Part shown: one piece after another, positions 16,704 through 26,430 of the stretch
How positions within the stretch are numbered: the stretch's first letter is position 1
Layout: each line of letters opens with the position of its first letter
Origin: Croceibacterium segetis
GTDB lineage: Bacteria; Pseudomonadota; Alphaproteobacteria; Sphingomonadales; Sphingomonadaceae
Length of the DNA: 64,000 nt
NCBI RefSeq assembly: GCF_011320115.1
Contig: NZ_JAANOZ010000008.1
Location: forward strand, 62,001-126,000
Reading direction: 5' to 3'
Position numbers and translations under genes: made by a program
The notes under the pieces: generated by a model
The model's database searches: none
Told to the model about the DNA's origin: nothing
What the model saw: the letters and a program-made list of their open reading frames with translations, nothing else

Positions 16704-19046
16704 TCACCGGAACCCGAGGTTCTTGAGCGAGAAGAACAGCTGGAAGTTGTTGCCCAGGCGGGCGTCGGCGATGCGGACATAGTCGCGCCGCCAGGTGACG
16801 CCGAACTCGAGACAGTCATCCGAATAGGCGATGCCGAAGCGGGTGCGCAACGGATCGAATCCGTCGGAGGTATTGGTCGGGTCTTCCTTCTTGTCGGTCA
16901 GGTTGACCACCGCGGAGCCGAACACCGACCAGTATTTGGCGAACGCCAGCCGCCCCGCCGCACGCAGCTCCTCGCGATCCTGAAGATCCTCGAAGGAGAG
17001 GTCGATGTTGCGGTTGAGGCGCAAGTAGCCGACCTCGATGTAACTGCGGTCGCTGCCGACAGTGGCGTCGATTTCGTTGCGGCGGACGGCGAAATTGTCC
17101 TTGTCGAGCCGGAAACGGTGGGTGAACTTGATAAAGTCCCTGAACCGCACTTCAGTCCGTCCGACCCAGTCGGAAAAGCGACCCTGTAAACCGGTGCCGT
17201 CGGGAAACAGCGCCGGCTTATCGCTGAGGCGATAGGACTGGCCGATCGTCGTGCGTACGCGCCAGCCGGGGCGGTCGAGTTCCCAGTCGGCGCCGTAAGT
17301 CACTCGCACACCGTCCTCGATCCGGTCGTAGCCGGGGAAGCGATTGAGCGCGAACAGGTTGCTGTCCTCGAGATCGATCGAGCGCGCATCTTCGTTAGGA
17401 ACCTCAAGATTGCGGATCGGCGGACTGGCGACGACCTGCACCCGCGGTGTCAGCACCTGCGTGCCGCCGAGCAACCCACCGACCAGCGGCCATTTGGCGT
17501 CGATCGCGGCGATCGCGATCCCGCGGGCCTGCCAGCCGGGATCGCCGCGATAGAGCGGAGTCACCGTCGCGGCATTCTCGTCCGAATGGTAGACGTCGCC
17601 GCGGACCAGCGCGGTGAGTGTTATTTCCTGGCCCCACGCGGTGACACGGCGAAGGTCCCACTGCGCGCGGGCGAACGCGCGCTGGGTGTCTTGCCCCGCC
17701 GTTCGCGTCAAAGCCAGCGAGTTGACCTGCAGTTCGAGCTTGCCGCCGAGCAGCGGATCGTCGAACCGGCGGCGGTAATCGATCTCGGGCAGCGCTATCG
17801 GCACCAGCCCTTGCTTCTGGTCGGTCAGCAGGACCTGCGTCGCCCACCCCGCAATCGAGAAGTAGCTGTCGGCGTCGATCCGCTCGACGTCGACCATTGA
17901 GCGCAGGCGGTCGTCGCGGCTGACGTCGTATCGGCGCAGGAACGTGCGGTCGCTGGCTATGCGCGCCGAGGCGGTGATGCTCCAATGCGGGTCGAGCTGG
18001 AAGCGGCCGTTGGCATCGAAGTAACCGCGCCAGTCCTTCTCGCTGACAGGCAAGGTCGAGCCGAGCGGAATGCGCTTGCCGTACGTGAAGTAACCGGTGA
18101 TCTGGTAGGCCCCGTTATCGGTCAGCGCGCGGTACTGCGCCGAGGCCATCGGCGCGGTCTTGGAGTAGAGATAGCCCGACAGCACCAGGTCGCGATTGTC
18201 GGCGATGCGCCAGTAATAGCTGTCCGACAGCTCGAAACCGTTCGACCTGCTGTAGCCGAGGTCTGGGATTCCGACCCCCGAGTTGGCCTGTCCGCCGACG
18301 GCCAGCGAGAGCGCCGGCAACGGCAGCACGCGCGTTCCGAAGAGCTCGAACCAGGCGCTGCGGAAGCGGATCTTCTTGATCGCCTGGTCATATTCGACGC
18401 GCTCGGCGGTGATCCGCCAGCTGGGCGTCTTCGGGCAACCCGAAGCGGTTTCGACCTCGCAGCCGGAATAGGCGGCCCGCGTGAGCACGACGTTGCCGGC
18501 CTCGTCGCGGGTGCCGATCACGGCGGCGAGACGGCCGCCCTCGCGCAGGACCAGCAGGAGGTTGGTCATCGCCCCAGCCTTGAGCTCGTCGGTCAGTTCG
18601 AGCCGGTCGGTGAAGAGCTGGTTGCCGTCCTCGTCGACCAGCCGCACGTTGCCGGTGGCGACGATCTGGCCGCTCACCCGGCTCCAGCTGACGCTGTCGG
18701 CGCGGACCGACTGGTCTTCAGAGCGCAGAACCACGTCGCCGCTGGCAGTGACGGTGTCGGCGTCGCTGTCGTAGTCGACCTGGCTTGCCTCGAACGCCAC
18801 CCGGCGCTCGCCCTGCGCGTTGGTGCCGGGTCCCGGCGGGGGAGCGGGCGCGCCCTCCTGGGGCCGCTTGGCCAGCGGCTCGCCGGCCCGCGTCTCGCGG
18901 GTGTCGACGCCCGGGGCCGTGCCATCCTGCGCGGCCGCCATGGCGGACCAGGCCAGCGCCAGGACGGCGGCGATAGCGGCGCCTCGGCGCAGGGCGAACA
19001 AGCGACGAGCGGGGGCTTGCAGCTCGGGCTGCCGGGCGGGGGGCAT
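16704..19046 (-). CDS. lptD: LPS-assembly protein LptD
   Basis: A 780-residue outer-membrane beta-barrel that inserts lipopolysaccharide into the outer leaflet. A signal peptide (ending MAAAQDG, about residues 25-42) is followed by the OstA/LptA-like beta-jellyroll (about 75-210, with VAFEASQVDYDSDADTVTASG and NLLLVLREGG). A long barrel ending in aromatic-rich strands follows, and the last residues are LKNLGFR, ending in Arg rather than Phe. The tail LEFGVTWRRDYVRIADARLG is typical of alphaproteobacterial LptD. It heads the lptD-surA-pdxA-ksgA operon and is divergent from pepA. Confidence 0.95.
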   Translation of the reverse strand: MPPARQPELQAPARRLFALRRGAAIAAVLALAWSAMAAAQDGTAPGVDTRETRAGEPLAKRPQEGAPAPPPGPGTNAQGERRVAFEASQVDYDSDADTVTASGDVVLRSEDQSVRADSVSWSRVSGQIVATGNVRLVDEDGNQLFTDRLELTDELKAGAMTNLLLVLREGGRLAAVIGTRDEAGNVVLTRAAYSGCEVETASGCPKTPSWRITAERVEYDQAIKKIRFRSAWFELFGTRVLPLPALSLAVGGQANSGVGIPDLGYSRSNGFELSDSYYWRIADNRDLVLSGYLYSKTAPMASAQYRALTDNGAYQITGYFTYGKRIPLGSTLPVSEKDWRGYFDANGRFQLDPHWSITASARIASDRTFLRRYDVSRDDRLRSMVDVERIDADSYFSIAGWATQVLLTDQKQGLVPIALPEIDYRRRFDDPLLGGKLELQVNSLALTRTAGQDTQRAFARAQWDLRRVTAWGQEITLTALVRGDVYHSDENAATVTPLYRGDPGWQARGIAIAAIDAKWPLVGGLLGGTQVLTPRVQVVASPPIRNLEVPNEDARSIDLEDSNLFALNRFPGYDRIEDGVRVTYGADWELDRPGWRVRTTIGQSYRLSDKPALFPDGTGLQGRFSDWVGRTEVRFRDFIKFTHRFRLDKDNFAVRRNEIDATVGSDRSYIEVGYLRLNRNIDLSFEDLQDREELRAAGRLAFAKYWSVFGSAVVNLTDKKEDPTNTSDGFDPLRTRFGIAYSDDCLEFGVTWRRDYVRIADARLGNNFQLFFSLKNLGFR

Positions 19047-19143
19047 GGCTTGCCTATCGCACCGGTCGCAACTAAGCGCAACGCCAGCCAGAAGCCCGAG
19101 CCGCCGACCGGCCGCGCCGGGCCACCGACCTACCGGAGAGACC

Positions 19144-20607
19144 ATGCAGATCACCTTCCGCGACGCCGCCGATTCCTCCACCCCACGCCTCCTTGCGCGC
19201 ATCGTCGACCAGGACGGCCTGCCCGCGGATTTGTCGCGGAGCGACGCCGAAGGCGCCGCCGCGGCGCGGTTCACCGGCAAAACCGGGCAAGTCTTCGAAA
19301 GTTTCGCGGAAGCGGATGGAAGGATCGTCCGCCGAGTGCTGGTCGGGGCCGGCAAGGCCGACGCCGACGATCGCCCGGCCGCGCTCGAGAAGGCCGGCGC
19401 GGCGCTTTCGGCCCGTTACCTGACTTCAGGCGAAAAGGCCCTCGCAATCGACGCGTCGGACGGCAAGCTGGACGCCCGCTCGGTCGCTTCGGTTCTGCTC
19501 GGCGCCCGCCTGCGCGCCTGGCGGCACGACGCCTATCGCACCAAGCTGAAGGACGAGCAGAAGCGCACGCTGGGCGAGATCGTCGTGCTCGGCGCACCTC
19601 ACGGCGCCGAAGCCGCTTGGCGCGTCGAGGAAGCGCTCGCCGAAGGGGTCGAGCTGACCCGCGAGCTGGTCGCCGAGCCGGCCAACGTGATCTACCCCGA
19701 AAGCTTCGTCGAACGGGTCAAGGCGCGCTTCGAAGGGACCGGAGTCGAGATCACCATTCTGGACGAAGACGAGATGCGCGCGCTCGGCATGGGCGCGCTG
19801 CTCGGGGTCTCGCAAGGGTCGGCGCGGCCTGCGCGACTGCTTGCGCTCAAGTGGCTTGGCGGGGCCAAGGCCGGAAAGCCGACGGTGTTCGTCGGCAAAG
19901 GCGTCACTTTCGACACGGGCGGCATCTCGCTGAAACAGCCGGCCGGCATGGAAGACATGAAGTGGGACATGGGGGGCGCCGGCGCGGTCGCGGGTGCCAT
20001 GTTGTCGATCGCCCGGCGCAAGGCCAAGGCCAATGTCATCGGCGTGTGCGGCCTGGTCGAGAACATGCCCGACGGCAACGCCCAGCGACCGGGCGATATC
20101 GTCACCACCATGAGCGGCCAGACGGTCGAGGTCATCAACACCGACGCGGAAGGGCGGCTGGTGTTGTGCGACGCGATCACCTGGGTGCAGAAGGAATTCG
20201 ATCCGGCGGCGATCGTCGACCTCGCCACGCTCACCGGCGCGATGATCATCTCGCTCGGCCACGAGCACGGCGGCGTGTTCTCGAACAACGACCGCCTGGC
20301 GGAAAACCTGCTCGCCGCTGGCAAGGCGAGCGGCGACAAGCTGTGGCGCTTCCCGCTCTCGCCCGAATACGACAAGCTGCTGGACTCGCCCATCGCCGAC
20401 ATCAAGAACGTCGGCCCGCGCTACGCCGGCTCGATCACCGCGGCGCAATTCATCCAGCGCTTCGTCGAGAACGGCACCCCGTGGGCACACTGCGACATCG
20501 CCGGGATGGTCTGGGCCGACAAGGCCGGCGCCACCTGGGACAAGGGAGCGACCGGCTTCGGCGTGCGGCTGATCGACCGGTTCGTGCGCGACACCGTCGA
20601 AGAGTAA
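19144..20607 (+). CDS. pepA: Leucyl aminopeptidase (M17)
   Basis: A 487-residue cytosolic aminopeptidase. The N-terminal macro-like domain covers about residues 1-170. The catalytic domain carries the M17 signature NTDAEGRL (about 335-342) and metal ligands in VGKGVTFDTGGISLK and KWDMGGAG. MATVDLATLTGA-type sequence appears as IVDLATLTGAMI. ATG 19144 is preceded by GGAGAG. It is the first gene of a run with holC and ndk. Some PepA proteins also bind DNA; nothing here shows that. Confidence 0.96.
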   Translation: MQITFRDAADSSTPRLLARIVDQDGLPADLSRSDAEGAAAARFTGKTGQVFESFAEADGRIVRRVLVGAGKADADDRPAALEKAGAALSARYLTSGEKALAIDASDGKLDARSVASVLLGARLRAWRHDAYRTKLKDEQKRTLGEIVVLGAPHGAEAAWRVEEALAEGVELTRELVAEPANVIYPESFVERVKARFEGTGVEITILDEDEMRALGMGALLGVSQGSARPARLLALKWLGGAKAGKPTVFVGKGVTFDTGGISLKQPAGMEDMKWDMGGAGAVAGAMLSIARRKAKANVIGVCGLVENMPDGNAQRPGDIVTTMSGQTVEVINTDAEGRLVLCDAITWVQKEFDPAAIVDLATLTGAMIISLGHEHGGVFSNNDRLAENLLAAGKASGDKLWRFPLSPEYDKLLDSPIADIKNVGPRYAGSITAAQFIQRFVENGTPWAHCDIAGMVWADKAGATWDKGATGFGVRLIDRFVRDTVEE

Positions 20608-20643
20608 GTGCCCTCAAGCAGCCAAGCGATGGGGCGATAAGGA

Positions 20644-21081
20644 ATGCAGCTCGACTTCTGGCAGTTGTCGCGCGATCCGGTGGAACGCGTCGTGGCGCTC
20701 ATCGGCGAACGGACGCGCGGGGCGGGCGAGAGGCTGCTGGTTGTCGCCGAGGGCGAAGAGCAACGGGCGGCAATGAGCCGGGCCTTGTGGGAAGCGAAGG
20801 CAGAAGCCTTCCTCGCCAACGGAGAAGTCGCCGCACCCCATGCCGAGCGCCAGCCGATTCTTCTCTCCGCCGAATGCCAGCCGGTGAACGGCGCGCGCTA
20901 TGCGGTTCTGGCCGACGGCGTCTGGCGCGATGAAGCCGAACAGTTCGAGCGGGTATTCCTGCTGTTCGGAGAAGCTGGAACCGAGGCCGCGCGTGGCGTG
21001 TGGCGCCAGTTCGACGGCCGCGAAGACGTCCAGCGCAGCTATTTCGCGCAGGAAGACGGCAAGTGGGTCAAGAAGGCTTGA
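20644..21081 (+). CDS. holC: DNA polymerase III subunit chi
   Basis: A 145-residue clamp-loader accessory subunit that links the replicase to single-strand binding protein. The N-terminus [20 protein letters not shown] and the later [19 protein letters not shown] and [11 protein letters not shown] are typical of the HolC family, especially the alphaproteobacterial form. It follows pepA by 36 bp, an arrangement seen in many proteobacteria, which supports the call. Confidence 0.93.
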   Translation: MQLDFWQLSRDPVERVVALIGERTRGAGERLLVVAEGEEQRAAMSRALWEAKAEAFLANGEVAAPHAERQPILLSAECQPVNGARYAVLADGVWRDEAEQFERVFLLFGEAGTEAARGVWRQFDGREDVQRSYFAQEDGKWVKKA

Positions 21082-21154
21082 GCCTTGCCTCGCAAACCGC
21101 CGCCCGCTAGGGGCGCGCGCAAATCCCAAATCCCCCGTTTGCAAGGAAATACCG

Positions 21155-21577
21155 ATGGCGGTCACCCGCACCTTCTCGATCATCAAGCCCGACGCCACTC
21201 GCCGCAACCTGACCGGCGCAGTCACCAAGATGCTCGAAGACGCCGGCCTGCGCGTCGTCGCCAGCAAGCGCATCTGGATGAGCCGCGAGCAGGCCGAGGG
21301 CTTCTACGGCGTGCACCGCGAGCGGCCCTTCTTCGGCGAGCTGGTCGATTTCATGACCAGCGGCCCGGTCGTGGTCCAGGTGCTCGAGGGCGAGGATGCC
21401 GTGAAGCGCAATCGCGACGTGATGGGCGCGACCAACCCGCAAAATGCCGAACCCGGCACTATCCGCAAGGAACTGGCCGAGAGCATCGAGGCGAACACCG
21501 TCCACGGTTCCGACAGCGACGAGAACGCCGCGATCGAGATCGACTTCTTCTTCAAGCCCGAAGAAATCGTCGGCTGA
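21155..21577 (+). CDS. ndk: Nucleoside-diphosphate kinase
   Basis: A 140-residue enzyme that transfers the gamma phosphate between nucleoside triphosphates and diphosphates. The N-terminus [16 protein letters not shown], the core [15 protein letters not shown] and the active-site His in [12 protein letters not shown] are all intact. ATG 21155 follows AAGGAAA. It has the usual family length. It ends 25 bp before the convergent metallo-hydrolase gene. Confidence 0.98.
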   Translation: MAVTRTFSIIKPDATRRNLTGAVTKMLEDAGLRVVASKRIWMSREQAEGFYGVHRERPFFGELVDFMTSGPVVVQVLEGEDAVKRNRDVMGATNPQNAEPGTIRKELAESIEANTVHGSDSDENAAIEIDFFFKPEEIVG

Positions 21578-21601
21578 CGGAGCCGGGCTCGCTGCCGGGC
21601 C

Positions 21602-23140
21602 TCAGCGGGGTGTCAGTGGAAGCGGGCCTTGTGTGCCGTACTGAACGGGGCAACCGAACGCGAACCGGCCGCCCTGTTCGGTCTTGCGGCAGAACTCCAC
21701 GGCAGCGTCGATCTGGCGCTGGTTGTTGGCCAGCGTCTGGGCGATCGACAGCGGGCCGGAGCCGTGCACCGCGATGTTGGTCAGCGGAGCGAGCTTGTAG
21801 TGCGCGATGTTCGCGGCCAGCGCGCTGCCCCAGAAGTGCAGCTGCCAGGACTCGTCTCCGAAGTCCCCTTCCAGCGTGATCCGCTCCTTGGGTAGGTAGG
21901 CGAAGACGGCGTTCGGCATGTGGCTGTGCTCGACGACGCGGTAGATTTCCAGGCGCCGGGTCCGGTCTTCGAGCACCAGCTTGTCGTCGACCGGCGTGAA
22001 CACCAGTTCGTGGGGATTCCTCGCCAGGGCGTCGGGATAATGGACCGCGGGGCGCGTGACCATCTCGCGGATGATCCCCTCGTTGCCGCGCTGCGAAATG
22101 ACTTCCAGGCCGCGTGAAACCGCCGCCCGCAGACCGCCGGTGTGGTCGAAGTGATGATGAGTGACGATCACCGCCGTGACCTGCTTGCCGGGAACCAGCT
22201 TGTTGGCCGCATCGATGCGCGCCAGTGCCTGTGTCTCGTCGCCATAAGCTTCGAACATCACCAGCCGGTCGGCAAACTCGACGATCGGGCTGCCCGCGCT
22301 TCCGACGCGCACATCCCACACGCCGTTGGCGACCTTCTTCACCTGTACGGCAGGCGGGGTGCTGGGCGCTGCGGCGGGAGGCGCCTTGGGAAATTGCGGC
22401 AGCTGGCTTTCGGGGACGTCGATCCGGTAGGAATCGACTTGGAACATCAGGCTGACCTGGTGGCGCCAGTCCATCTCATCCATCAGCCCCATCGGCAGCT
22501 GCACGCCGTTGAACGGCATGTAGCCGGTAAAGTGCGCGGTGTAGGTGACGTCGCCCAAGTTGTTGCTGCCGGTGGTCCAGCGCGTGAACGAGGGCAGATG
22601 CGTTCGCGGATCGATACCGATCCAGGCGGGGCTCTTCGACCCTTCGGGCGTGAATTCAACGACGATCGTTCCGTCCTCCGTCGACACCCCGCCAAGCTCG
22701 GTTTGCTTGTCGAGCGCTTCGAGGAGCGCGGGCAAGGGATGGTCGAGCAGCAGGTCGCCGGTCTGCACCGCGGTGTTGCGGGCGAAATCCAGCCCGAACA
22801 GGCCCGCGAAGGGAAATTCGTATGACCGGCGCTCTTGGTTCAACGCTCGCTTGTGCTGCAGGTCGAAGGTGCGCTGCGCGTCGGTTACCGCTTGCCACTT
22901 GGGCGGCGCGTACGCCTCGCCGGTGATGAAGCCGCCGCCCTGGAAATAGACCCGCTGGCCGAACCCGGTGAGCACGACGTTGTGCAGGCCTTGCAGCTTC
23001 TCCAGCCCGCCCATGGCGTCCGCCGCCTGCTCCAGCACCGCGCGCGCCGGACCTTCGCCTTTGGCCCAAGCCGCGCTTTCGACGCTCGTGAGGGCCAAGA
23101 CCAGCAGCACCACGCGCACCAGCGCACCCGCAATCTTCAT
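21602..23140 (-). CDS. Exported metallo-beta-lactamase-fold hydrolase
   Basis: A 512-residue protein with a signal peptide (residues 1-26, cut near AAWAKG). An N-terminal domain of about 250 residues resembles outer-membrane lipoprotein-like beta structure (FTGYMPFNGVQLPMGLMDEMD). A metallo-beta-lactamase domain follows (about 275-490), with the zinc motif VTHHHFDHTGG near residue 333 and HSHMPN and H-rich segments after it. The substrate is unknown. ATG 23140 lies behind GGGGGAGGA. It stands alone between ndk and the purN fusion gene. Confidence 0.88.
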   Translation of the reverse strand: MKIAGALVRVVLLVLALTSVESAAWAKGEGPARAVLEQAADAMGGLEKLQGLHNVVLTGFGQRVYFQGGGFITGEAYAPPKWQAVTDAQRTFDLQHKRALNQERRSYEFPFAGLFGLDFARNTAVQTGDLLLDHPLPALLEALDKQTELGGVSTEDGTIVVEFTPEGSKSPAWIGIDPRTHLPSFTRWTTGSNNLGDVTYTAHFTGYMPFNGVQLPMGLMDEMDWRHQVSLMFQVDSYRIDVPESQLPQFPKAPPAAAPSTPPAVQVKKVANGVWDVRVGSAGSPIVEFADRLVMFEAYGDETQALARIDAANKLVPGKQVTAVIVTHHHFDHTGGLRAAVSRGLEVISQRGNEGIIREMVTRPAVHYPDALARNPHELVFTPVDDKLVLEDRTRRLEIYRVVEHSHMPNAVFAYLPKERITLEGDFGDESWQLHFWGSALAANIAHYKLAPLTNIAVHGSGPLSIAQTLANNQRQIDAAVEFCRKTEQGGRFAFGCPVQYGTQGPLPLTPR

Positions 23141-23194
23141 GGAAATCCTCCCCCGGTCGGCAAAAATGGCCTCAATGCGCCGCCTGGCGCGGTG

Positions 23195-24148
23195 CTAAAA
23201 CTCCTCCGCCGCGTCGAGCAGCGCCGTAAGCCGCTTCGGCGCCACGCTGCGCCAGCTGCGCCGGAGCCAGTCGGCAATCGCGTCCCAGTCGGTGTCGCCG
23301 AGGTCGAGGCGGATGCTGACCCAGCCGTCGCCGAAGTAGGCCGGGCGATAGTAACGCTCGGGGTCCATGTCCATGAGCTGCGCCTGCTCGTCGGGGCCGC
23401 TGATCTTGACCAGCAACGCGATCATGCCGTCGCCATGGTGATCGAGGCTGACGTAGGCGAACTTCTTGCCCTTCACGATGCCGAACGAAGGCATCCCGTG
23501 CGACAGGACCTCGTCGGTCTCTTCCAGCGCCAGTGCGCGCTCGCGCACTTGCGCCACGAGGAATTCGGGCGAGCGCTCGCGGCTGACATAGTCGGCGAGC
23601 ATGCGCGGGTAGAGCTGGTATTCGGCCATCAGCACGCGGCGTTCGAGCGTTTCGGGCGTGTCGTCGGGCAGGATGTGGACCGCGATCTGGCCGAGCAGCG
23701 GCCCGGCATCGAGCTCGGGCACGACCACGTGGACCGAGCAGCCGCCGTGCGTCTCGCCCGCCTCGATCGCGCGCTCATGCGTGTGCAGCCCCTTGAACTT
23801 GGGCAGCAGCGACGGGTGGGTGTTGAGCATCCGCCCGGTCCACTTGTCGACGAAGCTCTCGGTGAGCACCCGCATGTAGCCGGCCAGCGCGATATATTCG
23901 GCGCCGGCCTCGCGCAGGGCCGCGTCCATGATAGCCTCGTGCGCTTCGCGCTCGAGCCCCTTGTGGCGTTGGGCAAACGTCGGAATGCCTTCCGCCTCGG
24001 CGATCTTCAGGCCGCGTGCGTCGGGATCGTTGCTGGCGACCAGCACGATCTCGTACGGGCAGTCGGGCAGCCGCGAATGGAACAGCAGCGAGGACATCGT
24101 CGTCCCGTTGCCGGAGAGCATTACCGCCACTCGCGCCTTTGCGGCCAT
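23195..24148 (-). CDS. purN: Phosphoribosylglycinamide formyltransferase fused to a YjbR/MmcQ-like domain
   Basis: A 317-residue protein in two parts. Residues 1 to about 195 are PurN, the third step of purine synthesis using 10-formyl-THF: VMLSGNGTTMSSLL at the phosphate-binding loop, the catalytic NTHPSLLPKFKG with Asn and His, and the Asp in VPELDAGPLLGQ. Residues about 205-317 resemble the YjbR/MmcQ (DUF419) fold, with SHGMPSFGIVKGKKFAYVS and RPAYFGDGWVSIRLD. Ordinary PurN ends near residue 210, so this is a real extension in one open frame, with no frameshift visible. The role of the added domain is unknown. It is divergent from the AI-2E permease gene. Confidence 0.9.
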   Translation of the reverse strand: MAAKARVAVMLSGNGTTMSSLLFHSRLPDCPYEIVLVASNDPDARGLKIAEAEGIPTFAQRHKGLEREAHEAIMDAALREAGAEYIALAGYMRVLTESFVDKWTGRMLNTHPSLLPKFKGLHTHERAIEAGETHGGCSVHVVVPELDAGPLLGQIAVHILPDDTPETLERRVLMAEYQLYPRMLADYVSRERSPEFLVAQVRERALALEETDEVLSHGMPSFGIVKGKKFAYVSLDHHGDGMIALLVKISGPDEQAQLMDMDPERYYRPAYFGDGWVSIRLDLGDTDWDAIADWLRRSWRSVAPKRLTALLDAAEEF

Positions 24149-24218
24149 TCGCGTCCGACTCCCCCGCAGCGCCGCCCGGGGAACGGGCGCGCGGCTCAAC
24201 CGTCCTTCTCCTGCCCGC

Positions 24219-25262
24219 ATGCGTCCGGTTTTCCAACCCTCTCCCGAAGATTGGCCCTATCTGCGGCGGCTGGGGTGGACGATTCTCGCCGCGGCGGCCG
24301 TCGTGGTGATCTGGCGCGCGTCCAACATGCTCTTGCTGGCGTTCGGCTCGGTGCTCGGCGCGGTCATGTTCCGCAGCGCCGCGCGGATGATCCAGCGACT
24401 GGGGTTGCGCAATCACAAGGCGGCACTGGTGCTCGGCACCCTGCTGGTGCTCACCTTCTTCGGTCTGATCGCCTACCTGCTGGTGGTCCAGTTCGGCAGC
24501 GAGATAAGCGGAATGCTTGGCAACCTGCCGGCGACCATCGCGTCGGTCGAACGCGGACTCGCCACCACCAAGGTCGGCGCGGCCATCGTGCAGGCGACTC
24601 ACGCCGCGGCGGGCGGGGCGACGATTGCCAAGCGTCTGGGCGACGTTCTCGTCGGCGGGGGCGAGATTCTGGTCAATTTCGTCATCGTGATGGTCGGGGC
24701 GATGTTCATTGCCGCCGACCCTCGGCCCTATCGCGCGGCCGTCATACTTCTGACGCCGCCGCCGGGGCGCCCTGCGATGGAGCATGCGCTGGGCGAGGTT
24801 TCGGCCGCACTGCGCCTGTGGCTCAAGGCCAAGCTGCTGGCGATGGTGGCGATGACGATCCTCATTTCCGGTGCGCTGTGGATTGCCGGGCTCGAAAGCT
24901 GGGCGGCGCTCGGGCTGCTCGGCGGGCTTTCGGAATTCGTGCCTTACGTCGGCCCGACCGTCGCCATGGTGCCGGCGATCGGGCTCGCCGCGGCGGGCGG
25001 GGGCGACCTGCTGTGGCGAACCGTGGTCGCTTACCTGTTCGTGCGGGTGGTGGAGGCTTACGCGCTGACGCCCGGCCTCACCCGCAGCGTGGTGAAGATA
25101 CCGCCGGCGCTGACGCTGTTCACGATCCTGGGCGTGGGCGCGGTGTTCGGCATCTACGGCGTGTTCTTCGCCGGAGCGCTACTGGTGGTGGCTTACGTCG
25201 GGGTGCGCGAGCTCTACCTGCGCGACACTCTGGGCGAGGATATCGACGGGCTGCCGGATTAG
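24219..25262 (+). CDS. AI-2E family transporter (PerM-like permease)
   Basis: A 347-residue polytopic inner-membrane protein with about eight transmembrane helices. These include the tandem LGWTILAAAAVVVIWRA, LVLGTLLVLTFFGLIAYLLVV and VAMTILISGALWIAGL. The family signature SEFVPYVGPTVAMVPAIGLA appears near residue 240. The family includes TqsA and PerM; substrates vary and cannot be read from sequence. It is convergent with purM (1-bp gap) and divergent from purN. Confidence 0.92.
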   Translation: MRPVFQPSPEDWPYLRRLGWTILAAAAVVVIWRASNMLLLAFGSVLGAVMFRSAARMIQRLGLRNHKAALVLGTLLVLTFFGLIAYLLVVQFGSEISGMLGNLPATIASVERGLATTKVGAAIVQATHAAAGGATIAKRLGDVLVGGGEILVNFVIVMVGAMFIAADPRPYRAAVILLTPPPGRPAMEHALGEVSAALRLWLKAKLLAMVAMTILISGALWIAGLESWAALGLLGGLSEFVPYVGPTVAMVPAIGLAAAGGGDLLWRTVVAYLFVRVVEAYALTPGLTRSVVKIPPALTLFTILGVGAVFGIYGVFFAGALLVVAYVGVRELYLRDTLGEDIDGLPD

Positions 25263-25263
25263 C

Positions 25264-26358
25264 TCAGGCGGTGTGGGTCGCTTCCCAAGCCGCGGCCGAT
25301 CCCCAGCTGCCCGCCGGTCCGCGCACCGTGCAGCCGCGCAGGTCCGCGGCGACTTCGCCGATATGCGCCACTTCCTCGCCCGCTTCCTCGAGCTCGGCGA
25401 CGACTTCGCTGGCGAGTTCGGGCTGAACCGCCAGCACCATGCCGATCCCGCAATTGAAGGTGCGGGCCATTTCGCCCGGTTCGATGTTCCCCTGGCGCTG
25501 GAGGAACGCCATCAGCCCCGGCTGCTCCCATGCGCCCGCATCGATCACCGCGTGCGCGCCCGGGGGCAGCACGCGCGGCACGTTCTCGAGCAATCCGCCG
25601 CCGGTGATGTGGGCGAGGGCGTCGATCTTGCCGCCCCGGACCACCGGAAGCAGGGAACGGACGTAGATCCGCGTCGGCTCCATCAGCGCGTCGAGCAGAC
25701 TGCAGGCTTCGTCGAAGGGAGCGGGGGCGTCGAGTTGCCATTCCATGTCTTCGGCGAGGCGGCGGACCAGCGAGAAGCCGTTCGAGTGCACGCCCGAGCT
25801 CATGAGGCCGAGCAGGACGTGGCCCGGCGCGACCCGCTCACCGGTCACTTGCTCGCCGCGCTCGACTGCGCCGACGCAGAAGCCGGCGAGGTCGTAGTCG
25901 CCCTCGGCGTACATTCCCGGCATCTCGGCGGTCTCGCCTCCGATCAGCGCGCAGCCGGCCATCTTGCAACCCCCGGCGATGCCGGCGATCACCCGTTCGG
26001 CGACGCCGGTCTCGAGCCGCCCGCAAGCGAAGTAGTCGAGGAAGAACAGCGGCTCGGCGCCCTGGACGATCAGGTCGTTGACGCACATTGCCACCAGGTC
26101 GATGCCGACTGTGTCGTGGCGGTCGTGGTCGATGGCCAGCTTGAGCTTGGTGCCCACGCCATCGTTGCCGGCGACCAGCAGCGGGTCGTTGTAGCCGGCC
26201 GCCCTGGGGTCGAAGAACCCCCCGAACCCGCCGATCTCGCCGTCGGCGCCGGGGCGACGCGTGGCCTTCACCAGCGGCCCGATCGCGCGCACCAGCGCGT
26301 TGCCGGCGTCGATCGAAACGCCGGCGCGTTCGTAAGTATAGCGGTCGTCCGAGGCCAT
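25264..26358 (-). CDS. purM: Phosphoribosylformylglycinamidine cyclo-ligase
   Basis: A 364-residue AIR synthetase. Landmarks are [15 protein letters not shown] at the N-terminus, [29 protein letters not shown]-type sequence ([18 protein letters not shown]), [11 protein letters not shown] and the C-terminal [16 protein letters not shown]. It makes aminoimidazole ribotide in purine synthesis. It is close to purN, but separated from it by the AI-2E permease on the other strand, so the two are not co-transcribed. It is divergent from the heavy-metal-associated-like gene. Confidence 0.97.
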   Translation of the reverse strand: MASDDRYTYERAGVSIDAGNALVRAIGPLVKATRRPGADGEIGGFGGFFDPRAAGYNDPLLVAGNDGVGTKLKLAIDHDRHDTVGIDLVAMCVNDLIVQGAEPLFFLDYFACGRLETGVAERVIAGIAGGCKMAGCALIGGETAEMPGMYAEGDYDLAGFCVGAVERGEQVTGERVAPGHVLLGLMSSGVHSNGFSLVRRLAEDMEWQLDAPAPFDEACSLLDALMEPTRIYVRSLLPVVRGGKIDALAHITGGGLLENVPRVLPPGAHAVIDAGAWEQPGLMAFLQRQGNIEPGEMARTFNCGIGMVLAVQPELASEVVAELEEAGEEVAHIGEVAADLRGCTVRGPAGSWGSAAAWEATHTA

Positions 26359-26430
26359 CGTGCGCCCGCCTTAGTCTTTCGCGCTTGGATTTCCACTCGC
26401 CTTTCGGCAAAAGGCCCGCGGTTTCCCCCG

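Noticed and set aside
17985-20933. A 982-codon open frame on the plus strand across lptD and pepA
   Set aside because: It is antisense to lptD and out of frame with pepA. The product is Arg/Gly-rich without any domain. Long spurious frames are expected at this GC content.
22835-25426. An 863-codon plus-strand frame across the metallo-hydrolase, purN and permease genes
   Set aside because: Three well-supported genes occupy this region in other frames, and the translated product shows no recognisable sequence.
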